From Oryzias latipes (taxonomy: Eukaryota; Chordata; Actinopteri; Beloniformes; Adrianichthyidae), in NCBI RefSeq assembly GCF_002234675.1, contig NC_019866.2:3206642-3270641 (forward strand): a DNA stretch of 64,000 bases, given 5' to 3'. Under the pieces are notes generated by a model, which saw nothing but the letters and a program-made list of their open reading frames with translations, ran no database searches and was not told where the DNA came from. Position numbers and translations under genes: made by a program. How positions within the stretch are numbered: the first letter of the stretch is position 1; each line of letters starts with the position of its first letter. Below are positions 53,339-64,000 of this stretch, one piece after another.

Positions 53339-54355
53339 GTACACTCACCAGCAAAGTTATTAGAAATACCTTCCTAATACGAGTTTGGACACCCTTTTGC
53401 CTTCAGAACTGCCTCAGTCCTTTGTGGCACAGATTCAACAAGGTACTGGAAACATTCCTCAGAGAGTTTTGTCCATATTGACATGACAGCATCACAAAGT
53501 TGCTGCAGATTTGTCAGCTGCACATCCATGATGCCAATCTCCCGTTCCACCACATCCCAAAGGTCGATCAATTGGTAGGGGATCTGGTGAGTGTGGAAGC
53601 CATTTGAGTCCAGAGAACTAATTTTCATGTAATAGAAACCAGTCTAAGATGATTCCAGCTTTATGACATGGCACCTTAGCCATTAGAAAATGGTCCACTG
53701 TGGTCAGAAAGGGTTGGACATGGTCAGCAGCAATCCCCCACACCAATACACCACCACCACTAGCCTGAACCATTAATACAAGGAGGATGGACCCATGCCT
53801 TTGTGTTGTTAACACCAAATTCTGACCCTACCATCCAAATGTGGCAGCAGAAATAGAGACTAACCAGACCAGACAACGTTTTTCTTACCGTCCAGTTTTG
53901 GTGAGTCTGTGTGAATTGTAGCCTCAGTGTCCTGTTCTTAGCGGACAGCAGTGGTACCCGGTGGGTTCTTCTGCTGCTGTAGGCCATCTGCCTCGAGGTT
54001 GGACGTGTTGTCCAGTCAGAGATGCTCTTCTGCAGACCTCGGTTGGAACCAGTGGTTCCTTGAGTTCCTGTTGACTTTCTATCAGCTGGAAAAAGTCTGG
54101 CCATTCTCCTCTGACCTCTGGCACCAACAAGGCATTTCCATAAATCCTAGATATGGTTGTGGGTGAAAATCCCAGTAGATCAGCAACTTCAGGAAATACT
54201 CAGAACAGCCCTTCTGGTACCAACAACCATGCCACGTTCAAAACCCCATTCAATTACCTTTCGTCCCTATTCTGATGCTGCCGTGTGACCGGCTGATTAA
54301 AAATGTGCGTAAACGAGCAGTTGGACAGGTGAGCTTGATGAGGTGGGTAGTGACT
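53339..54355 (-). mobile_element. Decayed Tc1/mariner-type transposon
   Basis: The left end starts TA then CACTCACCAGCAAAGTTATT; the right end near 54325-54352 (ACAGGTGAGCTTGATGAGGT and following bases) is a degenerate inverted copy. Between them, three minus-strand frames carry pieces of one transposase: 53374-53628 with WDVVEREIGIMDV and IWTKLSEECFQYL, 53618-53818 with VLVWGIAADHVQPFLTTVD, and 53760-54104 with RPTSRQMAYSSRRTHRVPLL. I recognise the whole as a very common fish Tc1-type repeat with this terminus. It is shortened and frameshifted, so inactive. It fills the gap between rpl3 and slc25a39. Confidence 0.8.
53374..54104 (-). pseudogene. Tc1-type transposase pseudogene
   Basis: Broken coding region of the transposon. 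The N-terminal helix-turn-helix part lies towards 54104 and the C-terminal catalytic part towards 53374. At least two frame changes separate the pieces, and an internal segment appears to be deleted around 53630-53690. Confidence 0.7.
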
Positions 54356-55278
54356 GTGGCTTGTAATGTATTTTAAATTAAGAAAAAGGAAAAACACTTT
54401 GCACCCAATAAACAGGTTTTAGATCTTTTAATACACTTTTCTTTATACAAAACAAACATATTCCAAATTAAGGCAAACATTCTTTCAGGAACCCAAGTTC
54501 TTGTTTTACTTTTATAGGAGTTTTGTTTTGTGTTGGATCATCAATGTAAAAGCACTAAAGAACATGATTTTTCATACACATGCATGTATTCACAGCAGTA
54601 TGTTCCCAATGCTTCATGCACAAATGAAGACATGCTGTAAAATCAGTGGCATTGTCTTCAAACCGGCCATTTTCAGTGAAGAGATCCGACACTAAACCAT
54701 AAAGATCTTTAAGAACCAAAGAGAAACAGGGATCTCTACATTGTTCTGGGTGTTGCTTCTTTTTCACAGTTTTTCTGTTGCAATAGTAAAATACAAAACT
54801 AAGGGTTTGTTCGGTACAAAACATATATCAGTCATCTACACAGCAGATAACTGCCTGGACTTGTGACGCAGCGGCGTGCAGCGCGGAGCAGTTCCCTGTT
54901 GCAAAAACATGCAGTTTTCCAGGGTGATGCAGGATTGAGGACAGCGTTGTGGTCAGAGAGGATTCTGGTCCAACTTTATAAACAGGTCGTCCCTTTGCAT
55001 TTTGTCTTGTTCGGTGTACATCAGTCAAATGCAAAATTGACTGAAACACAGGATTTGTGCTCATTTAAGCTTCATAACATCGCCGAAGTTGCAGGATTTT
55101 TTTTCAGGCCTTTTGTAACGAGAGAAAACCTTTAGGTAGATCCATTCCAACTAAATCCTCAGTTGTTAAAAACAAAAAGAAAAGAAAAAACTGCATCCAC
55201 TTCCTTAGAATTTAATTTAAAAGACAGATGATCTAAGGATCGACTGCCCCATTTCAGATGATCAAACTTGGTGGATTT
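54356..55278 (-). other. slc25a39: slc25a39 3' UTR and downstream spacer
   Basis: No gene found. Minus-strand ATTAAA at 54432-54427 is a possible poly(A) signal, which would give a 3' UTR of about 850 nt. An earlier cleavage site is possible. Confidence 0.45.
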
Positions 55279-58200
55279 TCAGGTTACCAACCGCTGTCGA
55301 TCCAGGTTTACCTTCTGAAAAAAAGCTTTTCCAAACTCATAACTGCTTATCATAACAGCACAAGCTGGGGCCACTTTGATCACTCTGGGCATGAAACCTG
55401 AGAGGATAGGAATTAATAAGTGTTAGTGTGTTTAAACTTATAAAATATTCATAATTGAAAGGGCAGAATGTGTGCGTACCTGCAAAAAGACCCTTGTAGC
55501 CCAACTCCGTCCATATTTCCTTCAATATGTTCAGAGTGGATGAGGTTTTCCTTACAGAGACTGTTAGGGAAGAGGCTTCTTGTGAGAATGCAATCTTCAA
55601 AACAGAACTGCAGAGAGGACGTATGTGTGAGCACAAACCTCCAAGAGAATCCATCTCTCCCAGCTGGATCTGCCTCCGGGTTTTCACCACGTCGAACGGC
55701 AGAGTCAGCACTGCAGCCGCCTGAAAAAAACAAACAGGATCAATTCCAGGAACGACAGCCGAGTCAAAGAGGACGAAGAAACTCAATGTCCGTTTCTGTG
55801 TTCCCTCGCTTATCACAGGTGGAACCTTCTAAAAAATAACTCACACAAACCTGCAAACTTTATTTGTACAGTTAAAGATGTTTTAAGTCAGGACGCAAAC
55901 TGTTTTGTATTTTAGAGACTTCACTCGTTCACATGATCCAATAAAAAGTTCTACAAAGGTGAAGCTAAAGCCGAGCCGGTCCACGAAGAGAGCCGGCATC
56001 ACTGCTGGGTACTTACAGCTCCAGAGACGGCTCCTGCAGTGAAGCTGATTGAAAAGTTGGCCTGAGTCGTTCCACACTGCTCACAGAGCTGGGCCTTCAC
56101 CAGCTCATAGTTAAACCAGTACAACCCTGCCGAAACACAAGCAGAGCGTTTGAACGTGTTGCTTTGCCAAATCTGTAGCACCAGAATTCACGATTAATTC
56201 ACATCAGCAGCTGCAGCTCTTTAGCTGGAAGACAACACGACTTTAACACGGGAGGGACTCAAGCGCTGCAGATAATCTAAACTAAACCCTGATGCACGTG
56301 TCATTTACCAGACTCCATGTTTCTCACAAGCTTTTTCTTTAAAAAACAAACAAAAAAACAGTTTGTTTAACTTTTCCTGATAAGAGCCGAGAGCAGCAAA
56401 AGCACCTCTACAGACAAAGCATGTGCTCAGAAAAAAAAACTAAAAAACCCAGAGGGACAAAGACAACGGAGGCAAAAAGTGTGTTTAAAAAATACACAAC
56501 GGTTCTTTTTAGGCCTAAAAGGTAAAGTATTTTGCTAAAATGATAAAACTAATAAAAGCTGCTCTAAAATGTTCACAGACGCAAAGATTTCTGAAACTCT
56601 TCTTTAATAAGTTTTAAAATGTACAATGAAGCAATAAGAAAAGAAGATTTTAAATAGCAGGAAATTGAAATAAGCTCTTTTTAAATTTTATGCATTCATT
56701 TATTTTCCAAGCGATAAAAAAACAAACATCATAAACCAAAGTGTAACAATATGAGAAGTATGAAAAGGGCTTTGGATGAAGATTTATGTCGTGGGAGTCC
56801 AAGCCCCTTTTTTCCAAGTCAATTCAAACATTATTTTTCCAAAATTTGAGGAGTAACAAGCAGGAATGGACATTTTCTAATATGTCTCACCAGAGAAGGG
56901 CACGTCTCTGAGAACGGTGGGACCCCACCCCCTCCACAGCGACAGCGGGCCCCCCCGAGCCACAGCAGACCGGATGCACACTCGCAGCTCGCTGTACGAC
57001 AACTTCCTGGACTGCATTTTGGTCCTGATGAGCTCCAAAGGGCTGATGACGGTCACGGCCCCCACTGCCACACAAACCCAGAGTGTCAGGGAAACGAAAG
57101 CCGCGGGACTGCCGGGATGTTTGTGCGGACGCGAACTCACATCTGGCTAGAGCTCCAGCAAGAAGAGGGACGAAACTTCCCTGGAGGCCCACGCCGAACC
57201 GCAGGAAGTCCCGCAGCTGGTCGTAGCAGGTGAAGTAGATGATGGTGGCTGGGACCGCCATGACCCTACACCCATGGAAAGGAAGGTTTCAGGGGGGAGT
57301 TACATACACTAAGAGAAGAACAAGTCAGTTTATCTAAAGACATGTCAATGATTTTAAAGTATCTGACAACTTAAGCCTGCTTTTATTAAAAAAAAAAAAC
57401 CTTTTGTTTCTCTAATTAAAAGCTAACAAATAAAGTCGGGGAATGTGAAAAGATTTGGCGAATGAATTTGATTAAAAAGATGGAAAGTATCAAATACAAA
57501 CGTCTTTACTTTTGAGTTGTCTTGATAACGGAAGTTATAAATTAAGGATTTTTAAGACCCGTTTGCCGTTTCCTCCTCCACACATACAAATTAAGCAACA
57601 CGATCCTCATCGTGCAAAGTTTAAACTTCCGTGCAACTTTCTCTATAGAAGTCTAGGAGGGGTCACTCACATACGTTCAATGGCTTTTTAAGCTAGAACG
57701 CAGCTAAACCTTTAAGGACAGGACATTCAGCTTCACACCACATAAGAGGAAGAAAAGCTGCATTGGTGGAATAGTTGCAACAGGAAGAAAGTCTGCTCTG
57801 ACTCCGTTCACACTTCCTTACAAAAATCCTCAATAGTGGGAACAGAATAAAAGTAAGAATGTTTTTTTTTAATTGCCTTTCCCACTTAGCAATCCATCCA
57901 TTCATATCATCAATACTAGCCATTTAACTGTAGTTTTTGACTAGTTCATTCTGCAACTGTTTAGATAACACTCACAGCGTCGGCGGCAGCCCACTCCACA
58001 GAGTCCTGAGTCCCTCATGACGCGTTATTTTGACAAAAGCATCCTGTGTCGCAAAGAAAATAATAGTATTTTAGTTTGTTTTGAGGGTGACATATTGACT
58101 ACAGACACAAGCATCCAGGCACCGTGACCCACCAGAGTCCCGCTGAAGTGTGTGGGCTTTTTGTACCAGGTGCTGCAACTGGTTCCGTTCTGGCAAACGT

Positions 58201-59106
58201 AGATGTGATCCATCAATCCATTGCAATACAGGAAGCATTTCCCTGTTTGGGGAAGCAAAGCGGGGATCAGAGGAACAGAAAAACCTGCAGTGCGCTGACC
58301 GAGTGACCATAGGTCTCACAGTTTATCCATTAACTCCTGAATGCTCTGTAACATAATTCAGATATAAATAGATCAAAGACATTTCAGATATAAGCAGACA
58401 AAAATTCTAATGTGTCCTTGTAATGATTTACTCTGTCTGTTTTTTTAGGACTGATTTCAAAATGATCCAAAAAAAGAATTTCACCACCAACTCTACAAAT
58501 ATTTATGAGGCACAGGATCAAAGTAATCAATAAACTAAAAATAAGCAGAAGAAAAAAACCCTTTCCCCCGGATTTTCAGATAAAAATTTCATAAATGCAC
58601 ATTTAGGATCTCACAGCATTAAGTTCAACAATACAGCATAAAGCCACACAAATGCTTAGACACTCACTTTTGTGAAGACGGCTGGCACCCCCCCATGGAG
58701 CCGGTTCACAGGTTAAAGCTACGGGACGGAGCAAAGAAGCAGCACATGAAAGCAGGACACAATAAAGAAAAACATAAAAGCAGTGAAGTTATAGCACAAA
58801 ACAGCAGTGAACAACCACCGTCTCTCTCGTTTCCTCACCTTGGTGGAACGGCGTCTGCTGAGCCTGCAGCCTTATCTTCACAACGTCCAGCGGTGTGACT
58901 GTAAACAAATTCAGCAGATCAATCATCGCAACCAAGAGGAAAGTCTGCAGCAGAGAACAATCCACTAAAGCAAAACTCCACTAAAACAACATGAAGTAGC
59001 TCTTTTAACCAAATAGAGATGTGAGGAGGGCTCCAGTGCCAGAGGCCAGCATCTGCTGCACTGGAGAGATCGCAGCCACGGGGCCGCCAACGGTCCGCTC
59101 CCCCAT
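55279..59106 (-). CDS. slc25a39: Mitochondrial glutathione carrier SLC25A39
   Basis: Eleven coding exons in transcription order: 59010-59106, 58839-58898, 58668-58718, 58133-58242, 57976-58043, 57141-57265, 56891-57064, 56017-56126, 55639-55720, 55480-55560, 55279-55397. All splice sites are GT-AG with matching phases; the total is 1,077 nt, giving 358 residues against 359 in human. Three mitochondrial-carrier repeats carry the PX[DE]XX[KR] signatures PLDVVK (35-40), PLELIR (179-184) and PFDVVK (273-278). The loop after helix 1 has C72-X3-C76-X9-C86-X5-C92, the spacing of the four cysteines reported to bind an iron-sulfur cluster and control turnover of human SLC25A39. By family knowledge it imports glutathione across the inner mitochondrial membrane. 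The start ([20 protein letters not shown]) is the first ATG after a 5' UTR acceptor. Residue after PFS is Gly where human has Ala. The neighbour is grn, as in human. Confidence 0.97.
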
Positions 59107-59115
59107 CCTGCCCAC

Positions 59116-60072
59116 CTGTCAGACCAAAGAAAACATAGCAGGTGATGCTGAACAGGTCATGCACTGTCTTTAAACTTGGCAGCGGCGTTTTCTCATTATG
59201 TAAAACGGCTCAGGAGGACTGAGTCGCCCAAAGATCAGTAACCTTAGACTGTCTTTGTGGTTGGATAAGACTCCTGGTGATGTCAGATAAGCCATACCTG
59301 CAATGCTCCCAAAGCTGTCAGCGCACGGCAAATGAGGCAACCTAAGCACAAACTAATGGGGACCGTGTAATTAGCTCAGACTGCTCTAATGGAATTGGAG
59401 AGCAGATCTAGGCGGAGTTCTTCCCGTCCTTGGAGACTCGATAGCTTATCTGCAGCGAGCAGCCAGCATGGCCTCGCCCCCACATGCACTCCAGCAAAAG
59501 CCGGCTCAAACTTGTTCTCCTGGTGTTAGCTTGTCCTTTGATTCCTCTGTTTTTGCCGGATTTTTGGCCTGGCAGTTGCTGCCACACGATGGTTTCTTTC
59601 CCAGATAAAAACGGCACGAGCCCCAAAATATGAACATAAAGTTGTTCCCATTCCCAGCGCTGCACGCGCACGGGTCACGTCTCCCCGTTAGTTAAATAAA
59701 CATTACCCTGTCATGTTGGCAGGAAACGTGAAAAATGCTAAATACACAACACATATCTGTAGTTATGGTTACAATAGATAAACATTTCAAGTAAAAACAC
59801 CCCCAAAAACGCGCATAGTTCCCATGTTTGTACATTATGTTCCATGTTTTGCACCATCTGTTATGTCGCTGGTCACAAAAAACACATATAGTCTAGGAAA
59901 GCTGAGCAGGATCATTTGGTGTCAGACATTATCGATTTATTTACGAAAAGGCTGACGAAAAGTGGCACGGGTGTGATATTTTTAATTTAAAAAACGATTA
60001 GCTTACAGGCTAGTTAGCTAAATTGTGCTAGTACGCCTCGTGCCAAAAAAAATCCCAAGCTAAAGACTTACT
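59116..60072 (-). other. slc25a39 intron 1
   Basis: About 0.96 kb between the probable 5' UTR exon and the first coding exon. A short minus-strand frame at 59408-59671 shows no family signal. Nothing else is recognised. Confidence 0.5.
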
Positions 60073-60125
60073 TTTACTTTAGCCGCCTGCTTCTCTGTAA
60101 GCCACATGCGCCTTCGCCCATGTTA
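60073..60125 (-). other. slc25a39: slc25a39 non-coding exon 1 (probable)
   Basis: Minus-strand donor AAAA|GTAAGT at about 60073/60072 follows a GC-richer stretch, and the coding exon starts with an acceptor CAG nine nt upstream of its ATG, at 59116-59118. A 5' UTR exon ending here is therefore likely. The cap site is not determined. Confidence 0.5.
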
Positions 60126-60610
60126 GACAAGCACCAGTTGTATTTTACTTCATCCTATCCGGGACTCCATCATCTAATGCTCATCGATATTTTATCAGTT
60201 CAAGCTCGTAAACCAGAAATCAAGCTAGGCGAAGCGAAGCCCACGTACGCTTTACCCGGATATAACACACATGTGCACTGAAACACTTATGGAACGAGGC
60301 ATGTGCAGGGCGTTTGGAGATCAGCGCTTCGTTCTCTTCCGCTTCTACAAGCACCGCAGCTTTGGCGCCGCCTTGTGGCAAACAATTATATGACGTAAAC
60401 AAGCTGTGTTTACCGCAATAAAAAAAGGTTCATTTCTGTCAGGAAAAATACCAAACATATCATCGTGTTTCCATATTAGCAGTGCATATGGTTTTAAATA
60501 ATTACTAGAATAATGGAAAAAACATTAAATACATGGGAAACACTGAAGGGACCGCCTCCACACCCTCCTTACGTATCCTCCTTGTTGGGGGCGTGGCAAC
60601 GATGATTCAG
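60126..60610. promoter_or_regulatory. Divergent slc25a39/grn intergenic promoter region
   Basis: About 0.5 kb separates the first exons of two head-to-head genes. There is no clear TATA box; a GC-rich patch (GGCGCCGCC, near 60364) and TAGCTAA repeats are seen on the slc25a39 side. The region probably holds both promoters. Confidence 0.5.
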
Positions 60611-60691
60611 GTCTGTGTCTTGAGTTTCATTTCAGTCAGATGCTCGTGAAACACCTGACAGATCGCAACAGCCTTTCTGAGTGTTCTAAAG
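60611..60691 (+). other. grn: grn 5' UTR exon (probable)
   Basis: Ends at donor G|GTAAGATAA (60692). The first coding exon has an acceptor CAG at 61177-61179 right before the ATG, or alternatively at 61138-61140, so an upstream non-coding exon is needed. The 5' end is approximate. Confidence 0.5.
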
Positions 60692-61179
60692 GTAAGATAA
60701 AGACACAAATTGGTGTTAACAGCTTGGAGAGAGAAGAAATAATAGAGAAGAAATGTTATTGAAAGATTAATACATATATTTTAAAGTGGACCCACCATAG
60801 TAGTATTAGAGTGTAATGTCTAAAGTTGTTCTGCAGCCATTATTACAGTGTTTTTTTGTGAGTATTTCTTACATGTAGCTGGTGATTTGCATATTAACTG
60901 TAATGAAGTGTAAAAAGCAGAAGATTGAAAAAGAGGAAATAGACAGGAAATTTATGTATCTGGCCTTTTTGTCGATTATTTTTTAAAGCTTTTTCAGAAA
61001 TAAGCAAAAGAATATGATCAAAACAAGAATAAAAACAAAACGGTTGCACAGATTTTTATACTATTATGTATAATATTGTGTTTCAGCTGCATTTATTTCG
61101 ACTTTTCATGAGATAAAGAGAGTAACAACTTGTGTTTCAGGTGTGTCTTTAGTTTTCTGTTGGGCTTCCCTTTGTGCAG

Positions 61180-63493
61180 ATGCAGAAGTGGGTTGTGATC
61201 TGCTGGGTCTCCCTGGCTCTGGTCGCTGCGGACATGTGTCCAAACGGCGGGAAATGTGAAAAGGGTCAAACTTGCTGCCAAAGCCCATCAAAAGACTACG
61301 ATTGCTGCCCGTTTGATGAGGTAAACGGGCTTCGTCAAAATTAATAAACTCTCTCATCTCTTCCTGACCACTTTCAACAAACTAGTTACCTGTGTGCAGG
61401 TTTCTTCTATTGCTACAATGTCGTTATAGTGCCAGCATTGTTCTACTTGTGGAGAAAATGTTAAACGGTGCTTAAATACTTGTGTGTCTAATACAAAAAT
61501 GTATTTGATTACACATTTCAGTGAAACATTTTGATAGAGAATCCCTTAAACCTGCAAAGTAAATATATATTTAGTGTAATATTCGTGTCTGTCTCACATT
61601 TTCATTACAATCCATTTATCACCGTTTCATCTTCGATGCAATAGTTATTCTTTTGTCAAATTACATTTAAATAGACACACAAGATAGACATTCGTACTCT
61701 AAATTAAAGGAGGATCCACAGTAGTGCTATTCATCTCCAGTGCTGCTTTTACTACTCAGTAAACCAGATAAAAGCAGAGCCCCCATTCATTCTGAGCGAT
61801 AGACCTTTTAAACGTTTGGTAGTCAAAGTTCCTCTACTCCTCCTGTCTGCTTAGGCTGAATGCTGTGGGGATCATATACACTGCTGCCCTAAAGATATGC
61901 TCTGTGATATGACCACATCCAGCTGTGGAAACGCCACCCTGTCCATGCGCTGGGTGGAAAGAGTCTCTGCAAATCTGCAAATGGCCACCAAAGTAACATA
62001 AACACATTTCACAATTGTTTTCTCCTGCAAGTTTTCAGGCTGCCAGCGCTCACTCTGTGTCCCTGCAGTCTTTCAGGATGATCCGCTCATACATGGGTGA
62101 GGATGAGGATAACATCTGCCCCGACCAGTCCAGATGCCCGGCTGAGTTCTCCTGCCTGAAAGCTCTGACCCGCTATGGCTGCTGTCCTTTAGCCCAGGTA
62201 ATCTACTGAGCACAAAAAGCAGCACTGACCTCAGTACAGACGGTCATTTCTGCTGTTCTTGAACCTCTAAAAAGCTTAGATTGAACAGCCCGCATTTAAC
62301 AATTTAAAAGCTTCAAGGTGACGGGAAGAATTTTGTATCATACCGACTACGATACAAAAGTACGATACGAGTGAGTGCTGAGAACCTTTTTTCTTTCTTT
62401 TTTTTACAAACCTTTTCTGTTCAGAACATAAAGCAACAGTTAAGAAAAAAACAAGAGTCTACAAAAAGTGAGAATAGCAGTTCCTTCTTGCAAAAATCCA
62501 AACCAGAGGGGATTAAAAGCTTAAAAGTTAATCTAGACTTAAAAAATAGTTTTCACTTCCTTTGACCAAAGTTTCTGCTTCTGTTTTTTTTTTGTACTTT
62601 CACTTTGCTGAAGGTCATCAATAGAGGTTTGCTGATCTGTTTGCACTAATAACAGCAGGAACACGTGTTTAAAACAACAACTGGTAAGATTGTTTATAAA
62701 AATGTTATTGACATGGTTCTCTTCATTTCTTGACCTCTGACAGGGAGTCTCCTGCCCTGATGGCAAACACTGTTGTCCTGAAGGGCACCAGTGCAGCCTG
62801 GACAGCCGCTCATGCGTCAAAAAAGGTTCAAGTTCCACTAGTTTTTCCTCCTGAACTGCTCTCACCTTGGTCTTTTTTTGCCTATGACAGTTTTTCTATG
62901 TTGCAACAGAGAGTATCAAGACGGTTCTGTGCAAAGACGGAGTGTCAGAGTGTCCAGATGAAACAACATGCTGTGAAAACCAGGAGGGAAAGTGGGCATG
63001 CTGTCCCATGCCAAAGGTACAGGAGGACACTTTTGGGAAATCCATGTATCTGTAATTAACTGTGCCATTCCAGAAAAATGATAAATCTGCATGTCCTTCT
63101 TGAAGCTGCATCATGTCGGGTTTGTTTCAACAGGCTGTCTGCTGTGATGATAAAATTCACTGCTGTCCAGAAGAAACAACCTGTGACGTTGAGCAAATGA
63201 AATGTTTGTCTTCCTCCGACAAAGCGCTGCCGATGTGGGCCAAGTTCCCTGCCAGAACCAGGGCAGACTGGGAGAACCAGAAAGGCTTGTTTGCTCCTCT
63301 GTGAATTAAAACAAAGCCATCCTCATTCTTGGTAATCATTGACTAAAACCGCCTCTTTCTGTCCCATCAGAGGGTAAGGAAGTAAGCGCTGTAGCAGTTG
63401 AAGGCAATGAAACCAAAAACTTCCCTGAAGTCACTACAGCCAATCCAGTTCCTGCTTTTCTGGAAGGATCATCTGTTGCCGGGGAAGCCTCAG
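61180..63493 (+). CDS. grn: Progranulin, 5' part of gene (runs off window)
   Basis: Coding exons: 61180-61320, 61855-61992, 62069-62197, 62744-62825, 62910-63016, 63134-63284, 63371-63493; further exons lie beyond the window. Phases agree throughout. The product starts with a signal peptide (MQKWVVICWVSLALVAA) followed by granulin modules. Module 1 (residues about 19-72) has all 12 cysteines in the C, C, CC, CC, CC, CC, C, C order. Module 2 (110-161) has ten: SCL and VSC replace two CC pairs. Module 3 (171-223) again has 12. After it comes a linker rich in Glu, Ala and Val. Progranulin is a secreted, lysosome-targeted growth factor precursor cut into granulin peptides. The donor after 63284 is GC, not GT. 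The neighbour slc25a39 is the same as in human. Teleosts have several grn paralogues; which one this is cannot be settled here. Confidence 0.93.
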
Positions 63494-64000
63494 GTAAGTT
63501 TGCAACATGGAAAACATGGAAACGTAAATAAAAGGAAGCAAAATTATAACTGTGCAGTTTAAAAGTCTTCCTCAATGAAATGTAAAGAACTAAACTGTAT
63601 ACTTCAGAATATCCACAAACTGAAAGTCACTAAAACATTCAAGAAACACAATTAATTCACCTGAAGACAAAATTTATCGACTATAAAAGCTGTCAATCTG
63701 TCCTGTTTTCCTGCTGGTTTGCATTCTTTGTGGTTGGAATGTCACTAACGGAAAAACAGATGTTATCACCAATCAGCGCAGATAATTACCAACAATTTCC
63801 TTTATAAATCCTTTATGTTAGACAGAACCGGATCAAAGCCAGAATAAAGATAATAACTGCTTTTAGTTTGCAGTACACCTGATATCTCACTCAGATAAAT
63901 CAATGATGTGAGCTACACGCCTTCAAGTCTACAAGCTTTTGTCTTTCAAAGACTTACTCAAGGAAAACCCAAAATAAAGATCAAACTCATTCAGAGCTCT
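63494..64000 (+). other. grn intron at the window edge
   Basis: Sequence after donor GTAAGT at 63494. No further granulin exon is recognised before the window ends. Confidence 0.7.

Overview
The window is vertebrate nuclear DNA, most likely from a spiny-rayed teleost fish. It carries spliced genes with GT-AG introns, long AT-rich introns, and fish-type repeats: TTAA-flanked and hAT-like MITEs, a Tc1-type relic, LINE tails, long tetranucleotide arrays and a chromodomain Ty3/gypsy element. The proteins read from the exons align over their length with vertebrate CACNG2, RPL3, SLC25A39 and progranulin. I cannot name the species.

Layout. From 1 to about 37.7 kb lies the 3' part of cacng2 (stargazin, + strand): exon 2 at 13924-14007, exon 3 at 34262-34402, and the last coding exon at 36167-36696. 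Exon 1 lies upstream of the window. The large introns are filled with dispersed repeats, above all a MITE-like family called R1 here, with six or more copies. A 4.3 kb Ty3/gypsy element (39643-43922) follows. It has a 5-bp target duplication and a complete 3' LTR, but it has lost nearly all of its 5' LTR and the front of gag, and pol is frameshifted at a T10 run. Sequence from 43.9 to 49.8 kb is intergenic with no recognised gene.

rpl3 (- strand, 49.8-53.0 kb) can be read completely: nine coding exons, 403 residues, a TATA box, a 5'TOP start, and two intronic C/D-box snoRNAs (SNORD43-like and SNORD83-like). A decayed Tc1-type transposon (53.3-54.35 kb) separates it from slc25a39 (- strand, coding 55279-59106), the mitochondrial glutathione carrier. 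That gene is also complete: eleven coding exons, 358 residues, with the four-cysteine matrix loop. About 0.5 kb further on, and divergent from it, the progranulin gene grn starts on the + strand (60.6 kb onward) and runs off the right edge after two and a half to three granulin modules.

The genes are not an operon; each has its own role: AMPA-receptor auxiliary subunit, large ribosomal subunit protein, mitochondrial glutathione import, and secreted/lysosomal growth factor. SLC25A39 and GRN are also neighbours in human (17q21), whereas CACNG2 and RPL3 are both on human chromosome 22q. The window therefore appears to join two linkage blocks. I found no evidence of a wholly new biological system. 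The points most worth a second look are a probable GC-AG intron with an alternative early stop in grn, a granulin module lacking two cysteines, the R1 repeat family, and the oddly truncated retrotransposon.
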